A stretch of DNA of 64,000 bases from Adiantum capillus-veneris. Taxonomy: Eukaryota; Streptophyta; Polypodiopsida; Polypodiales; Pteridaceae. Under the pieces are notes generated by a model. The model saw only the letters and a list, made by a program, of their open reading frames with translations, was not told the origin of the DNA and did no database searches. Shown one piece after another: positions 21,098 to 31,218 of the stretch (its first letter is position 1; every line of letters begins with the position of its first letter). The position numbers and the translations under genes were made by a program. Location: the NCBI GenBank assembly GCA_014529385.2, contig CM043963.1:66320895-66384894 (forward strand). Reading direction: 5' to 3'.

Positions 21098-22297
21098 TGT
21101 TAGGTGCAGCGGATGTGAATGTTGAACTTTGCTCAAGATGAGTGCTCTGAACTGTGCTCAAGGTTCCTTTTACGTACGGAAGGGAGAGCCTTCTGTTCCT
21201 TTAGTGAGAGAGTGCAAATGATCACAAACAAAGTGGTAAACACTGTGAATAAAGGAGTTGAGACTGAGAGATAGAGAGAGAAGAATATCACACCAAAAGT
21301 TGTCAAACCCTCCTCCGAAGGCCCCACTCTATGCGAGAGCGGTCTACTATTGACTACACAAATCTCTACAATGCAATGGACTTGCCGACGATGTCGACGA
21401 CGATGAGGACGACGACGAGACGGGCTGAAATCTGAAAAAGCTAAGGGTGAAATCTGCAAATCTTGTATCTGTTGAATTCTGACTCTATGTCGGTAACGAC
21501 GAGTATGCGACGACGACGCGCTGAAAACACAGATGCTGAAATCTGCGTTTTCCAGGCTGAATCTGCAAACTTCGGCTGATCTAACCATGCGGCGAGGATC
21601 TGTTGCGGGAAGGTGAGATCTGTGAGGTTTGGGGGCTATTCTATAGAGTCTATATGCTGAAAACTGAAAACGTTGATGCTCTCTACTAATCTGTTGCGGT
21701 GAATCTGCAAAATGCTAGGCTGTCCTACTGATCCAAAAACGCTAGGTTGATTTGGGGTCCTGAAACAAAAACGCTAGGTGATTTGCTGAGTGTTGTTGTC
21801 GCCAGGTTGACCTACAAGTTGCAAAACACTGGGCTGATCTACACTTGAGAAAAACGTTGGTTCTATTGGCTGAAAATGCTAGGTTGACTGCCCGGGGGGA
21901 ATTGCCGAGAAGGTGCACTATTGAACACAAGGTTCCTGCTACCTCTTCTGCCAGAAAGTGCTAGCGTTGGGTTTTCTTATATACTTGCTTGTCAAATTGC
22001 CCTACCCAGTTTCCCAACAAAAGTCACTTATTAATAATAAGTGAAAAATGGCTAAATTAGGGGAAATAGGTCTGTGCACTGTAAAAATGCTCCTGATGGG
22101 TTCTAATGGTAATCTGATGATCATGATGTGTGCAACCAGAGGATATGCATCTACTCTAAGTGCCTGGACATGCACGGTCTGCGAACACTCACAAAAGTGC
22201 CAGAACACTTCCTAAGCTAGGCTAACTAAACTGAACTGAAACCCTTGTCATGAAGTAGCTTGTCCACGTACACATAGGGTTAGATGTGCACGTGACA
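21098..22297 (-). repeat. 5' LTR B, family 2
   Basis: 1200 bp, starting TGTTAGGTGCAGCGG and ending GTGCACGTGACA, adjoining the PBS. It is followed on the right by a fragment of a family 1 LTR, so the element sits inside an older LTR. Confidence 0.85.
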
Positions 22298-22438
22298 AAT
22301 GCCCAAAAGCACAGCCCCGAAAGCTACTGAACCAAAAGTACTTAGTACAAAAAGCATCTGCTTCCAAAAGCATGCGCTTGAACCTGCCAAAAATAGCCAA
22401 CACAAATTGCAAAAATCCATACAGGAGTGTCAAGTGGC

Positions 22439-22440
<2 letters not shown>
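22298..22440 (-). repeat. Family 1 LTR fragment
   Basis: Contains 'atgcccaaaagcacagcccc' and 'aaaaatccatacaggagtgtc', matching the middle of the family 1 LTRs (5850-6050). Cut on the left by LTR B and on the right by a C-run. Confidence 0.6.

Positions 22441-22469
<29 letters not shown>
22441..22469. repeat. Homopolymer C29
   Basis: 29 consecutive C, unusual for nuclear DNA. The sequence to its right (22470-22738) is unrelated to the LTR on its left. It may mark a cloning or assembly artefact. Confidence 0.9.
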
Positions 22470-22738
22470 GCGCCCCTCTACAAGTCCAAGTCAGTCCCCT
22501 TCTGTAGGTTGACCCCTACAAGTAGACACCCTCTACAAGTCGCCCACTTACGTAACTGGTTTTTTAATTGGACGTAGCCAGTTTAATAAACCCAAGCACA
22601 ACGTTTACAAAATTTACATGCAAAAAAAACCCATTCGTTATAAGCTGCAGTGTTAAAATTTTTCATATGCAACAACAGAACCAAAGAATCCCAACCATGG
22701 CTAGTGCAAAGAAGCAATGCCTAGGTCTACCCACTCTC

Positions 22739-22930
22739 TGTTAGATTTATGGCATCTCGAATGAACTGCCCAATGTGATCCCATTATCTATTTTGGCTTT
22801 TAGGTATTTATTTTACTTATTTGTCAAAGTCTGGGTAGGGCAATTTACTAAGGTTGGTATATATGTGACCCATTGCCCATATTGTATTAATATCAATTTA
22901 TTCATTGCCAAGGCTGATTGGTTCAGCAGA

Positions 22931-23016
<86 letters not shown>

Positions 23017-23040
23017 GCTTCCGCATCATCGACTTTGACA
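22739..23040 (+). repeat. 5' LTR of a truncated plus-strand element
   Basis: Begins TGTTAGATTTATGG and ends ACTTTGACA, directly followed by a Met-tRNA primer site, so it is a 5' LTR on the plus strand of about 302 bp. It contains an 80-base (CT)n tract at 22935-23014 near its 3' end and TATA-like 'ggtatatatgtg' at 22856. Short LTR length suggests copia, but no coding sequence remains. Confidence 0.7.
22935..23014. repeat. (CT)n microsatellite, 80 bases
   Basis: Pure CT run lying within the plus-strand LTR 22739-23040. Confidence 0.95.
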
Positions 23041-23052
23041 TGGTATCAGAGC
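23041..23052 (+). promoter_or_regulatory. Primer-binding site, initiator Met tRNA type
   Basis: TGGTATCAGAGC directly after the LTR end at 23040. About 345 bases of leader-like sequence follow before LTR C cuts it. The leader repeats an 'aacg(t/c)tt(g/t)gaaacgcca' phrase three or more times (23140-23350). Confidence 0.9.
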
Positions 23053-23398
23053 CTTTGTGGAGGAGCACGTCGCCGTGAAGAAAATAAACCAAGAGGAGAA
23101 CCAACGGCGCTACATCTCCCCCTCCTCCATTATTGATGTTCTAAAACGTTGCCATTCCGGAGCTCTTGCGTTTTGCGTTGCTGCTTCCCCACAGTGCACC
23201 GTTGAGTTGGCATTGTTCCCAATGTTTTGAAACGCCATATTTGCGGCATTGTCGACGGCCACAACATGTGAAGCGTAGCGTTTTTTTTCGCCAACATTTG
23301 AAAACGCAAGCAACCAACGGTCGTCCTCCTTTCCCAACGTTTGGAAACGCCACCCTTGACAGTGACATTCTGGTTCACCCACTGCCGGCAACAACACA

Positions 23399-24599
23399 TG
23401 TAAGGTGCAACGAAAGTGAATGTTGATCTTGCTCAAGATGAGTGCTCCGAACTCTGCTCAAGGGTTCCTTTTACTTACGAAAGGGAGAGCCTTCCGTTCC
23501 TTTAATGAGAGAGTGCAATGATCACAAACAAAGTGAATGCTATTGTGAATGAAGGTGCTGAGAGAGAGAGAGAGAGAGAGAAAACAATACGACACTTGAC
23601 AGTTCTCAAACCCTCCTCCAAGGGCCCCCCTCTCTATGGTGAGAGAGGTCTATGCTATTGATTGCACAAATCTGGTACAATGGTCTAGATGCAATGGACT
23701 TGCCGACGATGTCAACGACAACGATGACGACAACGAGGACGGGCTGAAATCTGAAAACGCTGGGGCTGAAATCTGCACATCTGCTAACTACAGAATTCTG
23801 ACATTGTGTCGGCGAGGACGGCGATGGCGACGACGCGACGACGATGGGCTGAAAACGCAGATGCTGAAATCTGCGGACAGCGGCTGAATCTGAAAACGCT
23901 GGCTGATCTAATGGTGCGACGAGGATTTGTTGCGAGTAGATGAGATCTGCGAGGCTAGGGGCTGATTCTGCGGTGTCTAAGTGCTGAAAACTGAAAACGC
24001 TGATGCTAGGGATTGATCTGACGCCGGAAATCTGCAAAACGCACGTCTGCAAAACTGAAAACGCCAGTGACTGTGTACCAAAAACACCAAGGCTGATATG
24101 GTATCTGCGAAAACGCTAGGCTGATTCTGTTGCAGAAAATGCTAGGCTGATCTGCAACCAAAACGCTATCTACTTCTGATTGGCTGGAAAACACTAGGCC
24201 TCCTGCTGGTCTTGCTGAGAAGGTACACTACAACTCCAAGTTGCTGGAACTTCTACTGCCTCTTCTGCCAGAAAGTGCTAGCGCTAGGTTTTATTTATAC
24301 CGACTAAGCAACTTTGCCCTACCCAATTTCCCAACAAAGTCACTTATTAATAACAAGTGAAAAATGGATAAATAGGGAAAATGGGTTCTGTGCACTGTAA
24401 AATGCTCATGATGGGTATTGACTATCATGCTGATGATCATGCTATGTGCAACCAAAGGATATGCAACTACTCTAAGTACCTGGACATGCACGGCCTGCGC
24501 ACAAGCTCACAAAGGTGCCAGACACTTTCTAAGCTGACCTAAACCCTAGACCTGAAGTAGCGTGTCCACATGCACATAGGGTTAAATGTGCACGTGATA
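23399..24599 (-). repeat. 3' LTR C, family 2
   Basis: 1201 bp, starting TGTAAGGTGCAACG and ending CACGTGATA (one base from the usual ACA). Similar throughout to LTRs A and B but more diverged, with a (GA)n run at 23552-23580. The polypurine tract follows at 24600, so the inside of this element lies to the right on the minus strand. No matching 5' LTR is in the window. Confidence 0.85.
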
Positions 24600-24616
24600 T
24601 CCCCTCCTTTTCACAG
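24600..24616 (-). promoter_or_regulatory. Polypurine tract, family 2 element C
   Basis: tcccctccttttcacag, nearly identical to 18574-18590. Confidence 0.8.
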
Positions 24617-24634
24617 TGAGGTATTGTTACTGAG

Positions 24635-25012
24635 CTACATAGTGTCGAGGGAGAGCGCCAACAACGTCTGGAATCCTGGGAAGGACTCTCCGCCGGCCCA
24701 CTCTGATGAATGGGTCGTGCGATACTTGAACTTCTTGAAGGTCTGCAATGCTTCCTTCTTTGGGCCGCGCCGGAAGCGACACAAAGGGATCTGTGGCTGC
24801 TTCAATGTTTCAACTTCGGCTATGGTCGTGCGTCTACCTTCTTCAAGAATTTCCGAGGAGGAAAATTCCCGAAACCACTTCCAACCCAAAATCATGAACA
24901 TACTTATTCCATGTAGAGTGACTGGAAAAATACTATTCTTCCGAAAAAACTGTGAATGCAATGTAGATGAACAAAGTGACGGAGTGCCAAGCCGTTCACC
25001 AAACACCCCCAA
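24635..25012 (-). CDS. Family 2 conserved 3' ORF, unknown function
   Basis: A 125-residue open frame with a hydrophobic stretch FPVTLHGISMFMILGWKWF followed by REFSSSEILEEGRR, then a basic part (CRFRRGPKKEALQTFKKFKY). The first element carries the same core at 18664-18879. I do not recognise the domain. It lies between the post-protease region and the polypurine tract, the place where an extra ORF3 sits in some plant gypsy lineages. The upstream start is not conserved in copy A-B, so the true N-terminus is unknown, and it could be the far end of a longer polyprotein. Confidence 0.4.
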   Translation of the reverse strand: MGVFGERLGTPSLCSSTLHSQFFRKNSIFPVTLHGISMFMILGWKWFREFSSSEILEEGRRTTIAEVETLKQPQIPLCRFRRGPKKEALQTFKKFKYRTTHSSEWAGGESFPGFQTLLALSLDTM

Positions 25013-25092
25013 AAAGTGAGATCGAATCTTGACTTTTCAAACTAAACCTATCGGCTGTGGCAAATCACAACGGAAATGTCGATGCTTGATGG

Positions 25093-26164
25093 TCAATCTT
25101 TCTTGTGCTCTTTTTGAGACTGTGTCATGCCAAAAAGAGACATGGAATGTAAATTCCTTGAATGCAAACATTTCTTCTTTTTGAGAGTGATCCGCATACA
25201 TTCGTGCTCATCCCTGAGTGAATCATGTGCATCGTACAATACGGCATGCCTATGGAAAGGGAACACGTAAAGAAGGTGATGAAAATACAAGAAACCGTCA
25301 CGAATGAAACACTCGAACAATGCGTGCTGACTAATCATGCGAACACACAATACTTCCTGAGTGGGTTCTTCGGACCTCGACTCAAGAGCCAAGATCGGTT
25401 CTTCATGATTGATCGTATCTGCAATGAGGTTAGCTTCACTAGAAAAAGAATTACCTAAACCATCATCCTTGTGAACCATCACATCTCTATCATGCAAAAC
25501 ATGTGTGTCGTGTTTTGGAGAAGAAAAGACTGAGAGAGTCTCCTCCTTTTTCTTTTCAAGCTTCGCCTGCACATTAGAAATGAGAGGTAAAGACTGAACA
25601 ACCTCCTCACCACAGATGATGACGGGAGAGTCACTTTTGGCATTTAGAGTGAGAGTATTGTCTGCCCCATTAATGAGAGGGTTGTGCTCACGAAACCATC
25701 TAATGCCCAAAATCATATCACATCCTGAAAGAGGAGACACTACAAATTTTCTGCGGAAGGACGCTTGTTGAACAGTAAATAACACACCAAGGCACTCTCA
25801 TGTAATGAGAGAGTCCATACCGGGAGCGAAGCCCGACACCTCGAGAGGAGATGTCTTGCGAACCTCCAAGCGGGCCCTTTCGACAAGAGTCACCAATCAC
25901 ATCATGCATACTACCAGAATCAAACAAGACTACTATGTGTTAACCATTCACGTAACCATAATACTTCATGAGACTCGAGAGACTCATCAATGAGAGGATC
26001 ATGAGAAACTTGGGACACATGAGTATTCTCATTTATGGCATTAACAAAGGATGTGGGTTCTGTGGGTTCTTTAGGTTCATTGGATGGGTTCTTAGGACAT
26101 GTGCTCTTTATATGACCCTTGACGTGACATTGATAACAGCAACCTTCCTTAGAATAACAATTAT
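25093..26164 (-). pseudogene. Family 2 gag zinc knuckle, retropepsin and post-protease region
   Basis: Read from right to left: a CCHC knuckle near 26150-26090 (CYQCHVKGHIKSTC, CX2CX4HX4C), a broken stretch to about 25790, then the frame 25785-25093. That frame starts FRRKFVVSPLSGCDMILGIRWF, the C-terminal half of a Ty3-type retropepsin, with REHNPLINGADNTLTL after it. The active-site D-S-G part around 25900 (MFDSGSMHDVIG, frame 25927-25718) is also visible. The rest (FSSEANLIADTINHEEPIL, CVRMISQHALFECFIRD) has no known domain and is shared with 19678-20106. In a standard Ty3 element RT would follow the protease at once. Here the sequence instead runs to the 3' LTR with no RT, RNase H or integrase. 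Confidence 0.65.
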
Positions 26165-26767
26165 GATATGATGATATCCGCTTTTTAAATCACTCCTGCT
26201 GAAACAAGAGGATCCCTGAAGTCGGTCAAGAATATCATCGATCCTTAGAATCGAAAATCTGTTCTTTATAGTGATTTTATTCAGAGCTATATGATCAATG
26301 CACATTCTCCAAGATCCGTCTTTCTTTAATACCAACAAAACCGGAGAGCAGTAGGGTGAAGTGCTCGGTTGGAGAAGACCCTTTTCAAGAAGGTCTTTCA
26401 CTTGGTTCATGATTTCTTCATTCTGGGCTCGGCTAACACGGTAAGGTGGCCGGTTCAGGGGTGTGCTCCCAGGAATCAAATCAATAGTATGATCCTCGGG
26501 ACAAGTTGGAGGTAACTCGCCTGGCAGACCTTCAGAGAAACAATCAACCTGCTTGTGGAGAAAATCTTGGCGTTCTTTGTCAAGTTCAAACATGTTCGTT
26601 CTGTGTACATCATTCAACTCTTTCAAATAGACCGAGTAAACAAAAAGACCAGATTTCATTAATTTTGAAATGGCCGAAGCCGATACAATAGGGACGGACT
26701 CGCCCTTCAGTTTTACAACAAGTACAATTTTTCTACCCTTTTCATTTGTCAAAGTTGCTTGCTTGGC
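26165..26767 (-). pseudogene. Ty3/gypsy RT N-terminal part (different element)
   Basis: Minus frame from 26752: a pre-RT segment with GLPGELPPTCPEDHTIDLIPG, then RT with EEIMNQVKDLLEKGLLQPSTS, SPVLLVLKKDGSWRMCIDHIALN, and IDDILDRLQGSSCFSRSDLKSGYHHI. It stops there at about 26165, exactly before the palm catalytic region, and joins the knuckle of element C. It resembles the RT remnant at 11838-12125, so it belongs to family 1 or a close relative. It would copy RNA to DNA, but no YxDD remains. Confidence 0.8.
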
Positions 26768-26775
26768 CCAATAAT

Positions 26776-27117
26776 CATAGCACCTACGGTACGGGACGGG
26801 ATGTTTAAGACGCGGTGTACAATACGCGTACTAGACGTATTTTTGAACCAAAAATATAATACGTCAACTTTTTTAAATATGATACTTTAATAAGAACAAA
26901 TGGAGCGATTCATGAACCTCCTCAATGACTCTTTAATATTAAGCCATAGCATACATAAACAAGCACCATGAAGCTCTAAAACACGATTGATCAATTAGAA
27001 AAAGACATGTTTTGAGCAAAAAAACGTTAGAATAGAAAACGTTATGAGACGTATTGTACGTTTCAATATTGGGATGTCGTGTATTCTAAATAAAGTACGT
27101 GTATTTTAGCTGCTATG
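26776..27117. mobile_element. hAT-like MITE, 342 bp
   Basis: Terminal inverted repeats start CATAGCACCTA on the left and, read inward from the right, CATAGCAGCTA. Flanks are CCAATAAT (26768-26775) and CCGATAAT (27118-27125), an 8-bp target duplication with one mismatch, typical of hAT. The interior is AT-rich and non-coding. Removing it restores the order of the surrounding gypsy protease-RT remnant, which independently confirms the insertion. Confidence 0.8.
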
Positions 27118-27125
27118 CCGATAAT

Positions 27126-27300
27126 CGACCACAGCGTTGTTATTATGGTACCAAGGGACTTCTAGAAGGACGTCACACCCTTCCAAAGGCATGATGTAAA
27201 AGTCCTCGTGCCCTAAATACCCCTGCGGGACATCAAGGTTTGGGGTCAACGCTCTTTTGGGATGGAACTTTGCCACTCCTCGTCGCGTGTAGTGTGCATC
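27126..27300 (-). pseudogene. Gypsy protease C-terminal remnant
   Basis: Collinear with 12285-12450: both have, on the plus strand, 'cgaccac(a/g)gcgt.gtt.tt.tggtaccaaggga' and 'gacatcaaggtt'. Translated on the minus strand it resembles the VPWYxxNNAVVDY turn of Ty3 retropepsins. It precedes the RT fragment at 26165-26767, with the MITE between them. Confidence 0.55.
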
Positions 27301-27329
27301 TCTTTCAGTTCAGTGGTTATTTGAAGTGC

Positions 27330-27652
27330 TTAAAAGTTGTTCAGTCTGTTCTTTTCCGATGGCACGCGGTGCCCGTCCCCGTTAACACAAGGTCTCCACA
27401 TGGGCTGCCCTAGCCTCCTGAGAAAGCGAGGCTCTAGCAGGATCTCTCCTAGAAGAGGTTTTCTTCTCACACTCAAGAGAAGCCCTGAGCTTTTCAACAT
27501 TGTGCTAAAGTCACTTGATCTCGGATTTGCGTGAGATAACTCAAGGTCTCCTAAGCTTTTGGATTTTTTTTCACGGCAGCTAGTTCTTGATCTACCATGG
27601 CTTCTACTATCTGCCAAGACCTTCCTTCCTTCATAGAGGGGGAGAAGACCTT
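27330..27652 (-). pseudogene. gag N-terminal remnant near a primer site
   Basis: A 95-residue minus frame, basic and Ser-rich, begins just left of a degenerate primer-binding site. Position suggests a gag start with most of gag deleted. A piece at 27300-27360 is the reverse complement of 19025-19085. No domain recognised. Confidence 0.35.
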
Positions 27653-27664
27653 GCTATGATACCA
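27653..27664 (-). promoter_or_regulatory. Degenerate primer-binding site
   Basis: Minus strand reads TGGTATCATAGC, one base from the Met-tRNA consensus. It implies an LTR starting about 27672 (TGTCCAGTTGAGG), whose right end I could not place. Confidence 0.55.
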
Positions 27665-27671
27665 CTATCAG

Positions 27672-28256
27672 TGTCCAGTTGAGGTTTTTACTCCGTGGCA
27701 CTTTGTCATGTGTCAAAAAAGAAACCTTCCAAACACCTTGAAAAAGTTACTAACAAATCTCCAAGTTGATGGTTCCATATACACAACATATTTAGCAGAC
27801 ACAAAATTATTCTATATGCAGCAAACAATCCACAACTACCAAGAATCAACTTCTTGTAATAAATTAGGACAAAGTGAAAACTTTGATCTCATTCTGCCTT
27901 GTCTGTTTTACTTCCAAAAAAGTTATTGCAAACAACTAGCCTTCAAATGTACAAGAGACAGTGAATGCAACTTTGATTTCTTTCCAGATGCTCCTCTCTA
28001 AGAAATGGTATCGAAAAATATACTTCTCAGCATATCTAATATATGCTTCTTACATCAGAAGTCCCATCCTCTGGTTCTGTATATGCGATGTCACATCTAG
28101 GCCTTCCAGCATTTCCCAAGCTTCCCAGTGGGATGTAACACACGCACAGATTCCTGATGACGCGAGATTGATTCTTGCTCCGGAGGTAACACACAGCAAA
28201 AGCTACGAGGGAAACTTTATCGGATACAATCATGGAACCCTAAAAATACCGCACAG

Positions 28257-28288
<32 letters not shown>

Positions 28289-28290
28289 CC
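27672..28290. other. Possible LTR or unassigned DNA
   Basis: Follows the degenerate primer site, so the left part is probably LTR. No coding region recognised. A (GT)n(GA)n run lies at 28257-28287. Confidence 0.35.
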
Positions 28291-28399
28291 TTCCTGACGA
28301 TCACGGCTCTCGCGCTTCAGTAATTTTAAAGCAAGATTGGATTCCTGAACATATAAAGTGCTTCGTTCGCATGGAATTGAGATCCAGCAAAGTATTGAA

Positions 28400-29545
28400 C
28401 AAGCGCACAAAGTTAAACATGGCCTGCCATGTGTAAGTGACAAGATAATGTAAGTGATGAAATGATAAAACCAATACCAATGTTTGTTTCACATGAGAAT
28501 TCGTGTACACTTGAGTTGATCCAAATGTGATCCAACGTTGAGTAATTTATTATTGTTGATTCTTTGATTATCTGTCTCAATTCATACAATGCCATGTAAT
28601 GTTGTAGAGAGATATAGCAACTATTGTTATTGCATGTGTTTATGTTGAAATCTCCTGCGATTATGTGGTTTTTGTGATCATGTCTAATGCATGCAAAGTT
28701 TTCTTCAGTGCTTCGTAAAGGGACGAGAGTTTTGATGAAAGATGTTTATATAATGAAACAATGTTTAATTTCTTGTTGCTTGTAATAGACATGTTCGACG
28801 AAACACTTTCGATCTCGTTTGATATTAATTTATTTGTGTCAATAAAGTGAGACTTATTCTTGTGTAGTATAAGAACACCTGCTAGTCCTTCAGAGGATAT
28901 ACAATCAATTTCGGAAAATGTGTTTCTTGATTTTTTTGATGACATAAAGCTCGTGTCTTTTATAATATCATAATATTGCGCAGATATGGACACTGTGTTT
29001 ATAGATTGAATAATGATATTGTTCTCTACAAAGTCTATCAAGTTTTTGTGTAGAGTTTTCCATGTTGCTTCTTGCTTCTTGTGTTCTATTTCTTGTAGCA
29101 TTATCTTATTTGTTTGTATTTGTTTTGGATCAATTCTCGAGAGGAGAAACAGGTTTTGGGGGTTTCTAATTCGTGACAACGCTATATATATCAATCCATG
29201 GCCTTTTATTTTTTAAGGGTTGAAAACCAATGTGTGAAGTGTCAATCTTTGAGATTTATGAATAGTTTGAGTTGATGCATGTCGGACATGATATTGTGTT
29301 CTTGATACGACATTCAACAGATTTTTTTCGACTTGAAACTCTCTTGTGATTTTTCTTATGGGAGTCCATTTTCTTGATATTGATTCTGTAAAGAGATGTT
29401 GGTTCTCAAATCTTGTATATTGACCTACTCTGACGTTGTAAATTTTTTTTCAAATTATTTTTTCGTTCGATGTCTGTGAATGGCTCTTGTAAAGTCCGTC
29501 AGCTCCATTTACAAGTCCATCTGTAATGTTCAAGTTTTCGACGCA

Positions 29546-29548
<3 letters not shown>
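28400..29548 (-). pseudogene. Helitron/Helentron-type helicase fused to APE-like endonuclease, decayed
   Basis: Reading the minus strand from 29545 down, with a few stops and frame changes: VENLNITDGLVNGADGLYK (about 29545-29490), a middle part with NVRVGQYTRFENQHLF, then TQTIHKSQRLTLHTLVF (about 29290-29230), then GLIYIALSRIRNPQNLFLLS (29190-29130). These match the last motifs of Pif1/Helitron superfamily 1 helicases in order (DGLVNG, IHKSQG, YVALSR). About 120 residues of less conserved sequence follow, then IIAGDFNIN (about 28650) and STLDHIWIN (about 28525), the GDFN and LDH-type motifs of an endonuclease/exonuclease/phosphatase domain. Helicase followed by this endonuclease is the Helentron layout. 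The Rep domain and helicase N-half are missing; a GA tract begins at 29549. Dead copy. Confidence 0.75.

Positions 29549-29622
<74 letters not shown>
29549..29622. repeat. (GA)n microsatellite
   Basis: About 74 bases with one AAAG interruption, at the junction of the helicase remnant and direct repeat R1. Confidence 0.95.
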
Positions 29623-29626
<4 letters not shown>

Positions 29627-31201
29627 TACTTTGCCTTGTTTGTGAGAGCCCTCTCTCAAGAGCCTTGCTTCAAGACTTGGCTCGGAGAGCCCTTCCTTTT
29701 GCTCACTAAGGACAAGAGAGAGAGCGGGAGATCTCACCTTTCCTCCTCTCCCCGTTCCCTTCTCTCCTGCCCTCCTCTTGATTACGTGGCAGAGAGAGAG
29801 AGAGAGAGAGAGAATCCCCTCCTTCAAGCTTCCTTCGTCACACAATAATCCTCTCGCTTGCTTCATCGACCCTATTTTTACCCTTGCCCATCAGTCACGG
29901 CGCCGTGTGGCGTGTGACCTTTAGTGATGACGTGGCACCCTAAATTTCGAGCTTCACCAAACGAGTCGCAGCCGGCCCCAAATTGGACCGCCTTCACCTG
30001 CTGAACCAATTTGGCTTCATCCTCGTGCTCATTTGAGCAATTCTGTGGCCACTGAGAGCGTCTCTCTCATGCTCTGCACCCTACCTCGCCGCCTGCCGCC
30101 ATCTCTCTTTGTTTTTCTTTGGTTCACACCCCTTTAGAGATAGGGTATCCCTCTTTAAAATGGGCGGCCAAATCTTTTTATTTATTTTTGGGTGGCCATT
30201 AGTGGGCGGTCAGTTCCCCTCAAGGACACCCCATTTGGCATACATAAAGGCACCTCATTTGGTACACATGTTGACCAAAGCATTTCCAAGCACAACAACT
30301 TCCTCCAGTAGCCATTGACTGACAATATCATTGTGAGCTTTGTTGCCCACTGCAATTCTTTTGATAGTGTCGCTTGCCTTCAAAATGCAAGCATCGGTGA
30401 TCGCCTCAACGAATGGCATTCCTTTCGCATTCAAATAAATTTATAATTATCCACAAAAACCTTACCACAACCGTAATGAGCATATCCTGTAATCAACAGT
30501 GCTCTAAGAGACGACAATTTTGAACTGAAAGCTCATCAGCTTATGTACGCGCATTACATTTGACATACATAACTTCCAAAGCATATGTCTCGATTAGCCA
30601 TCTAGCATGCAACTCAACTCAAGCATTGCCAAGTGTGACATCAGTTTCTTGCAATCCTTGATTGAAGATTAAAGTTCCCAAATGGCACACCGTCCGAGCG
30701 GATCAGGCTGGTACAGAACCAACCCTCGGCGAATCTTTAACGGCCAATATCTTGGTAACCGTAACTCCGATCACTGATCTAAAAAGACCGATGCGCTCCA
30801 CAAAGTGAGCACTTTAGGCCCATGCATTCACTTCATTTCTATCCCATCAGCTGTAGTTGCCCAATCCGGTACGGATCTACAATTGACTCAAACTTCAAAC
30901 TGCCATAACTTCTTCATCGTAGCTCCAATTGACGAGCCGTAAAGACAGGTCGATAGAGCACTTCAAGCGTGACTACAGTTCTAAATCATAATCTTTAGTC
31001 TATAATCACCTCAAACATATTCCATTTTAATATCATCAAGGCATCTATTGGCCCTTTAAAGCCGCATCTGGCATACATTAATCATTAAACTTGGCCTGTT
31101 ATCAACCTGTGATCACTCCTCAATAAATGTGTAGACTTCAAATAATCTTAGCTTGCATTTTTGTGCTCTTTTTTCCATCATGAAAGCGGAGCTGCACGAC
31201 A
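29623..31201 (-). repeat. R1, probable 3' LTR of element R
   Basis: Collinear copy of R2. Its right edge at 31201 is set by divergence from R2 and by the adjacent purine tract. Includes a second (GA) run at 29792-29813. Confidence 0.6.
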
Positions 31202-31218
31202 TCCACCCCCTCTGAACC
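31202..31218 (-). promoter_or_regulatory. Polypurine tract of element R
   Basis: Plus tccaccccctctgaacc, minus GGTTCAGAGGGGGTGGA, directly next to R1. Confidence 0.55.

Larger units (their letters stand above)
17365..22297 (-). mobile_element. Family 2 LTR element, RT/IN-less (A-B copy)
   Basis: LTR A (17365-18573) and LTR B (21098-22297) enclose 2.5 kb. The PBS lies at the left edge of B and the polypurine tract at the right edge of A, both in minus orientation. The inside has a gag coiled-coil ORF and a conserved region downstream of the protease position, but no zinc knuckle, protease, RT, RNase H or integrase. A family 1 LTR has inserted at about 19000-19660. The flanking 5-mers (ATAGA and AATGC) do not match, so the outer ends may have recombined. 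Confidence 0.7.

Noticed and set aside
17365-22297. Family 2 A-B copy as an intact insertion with target duplication
   Set aside because: Flanking 5-mers do not match and both flanks are different parts of family 1 LTRs.
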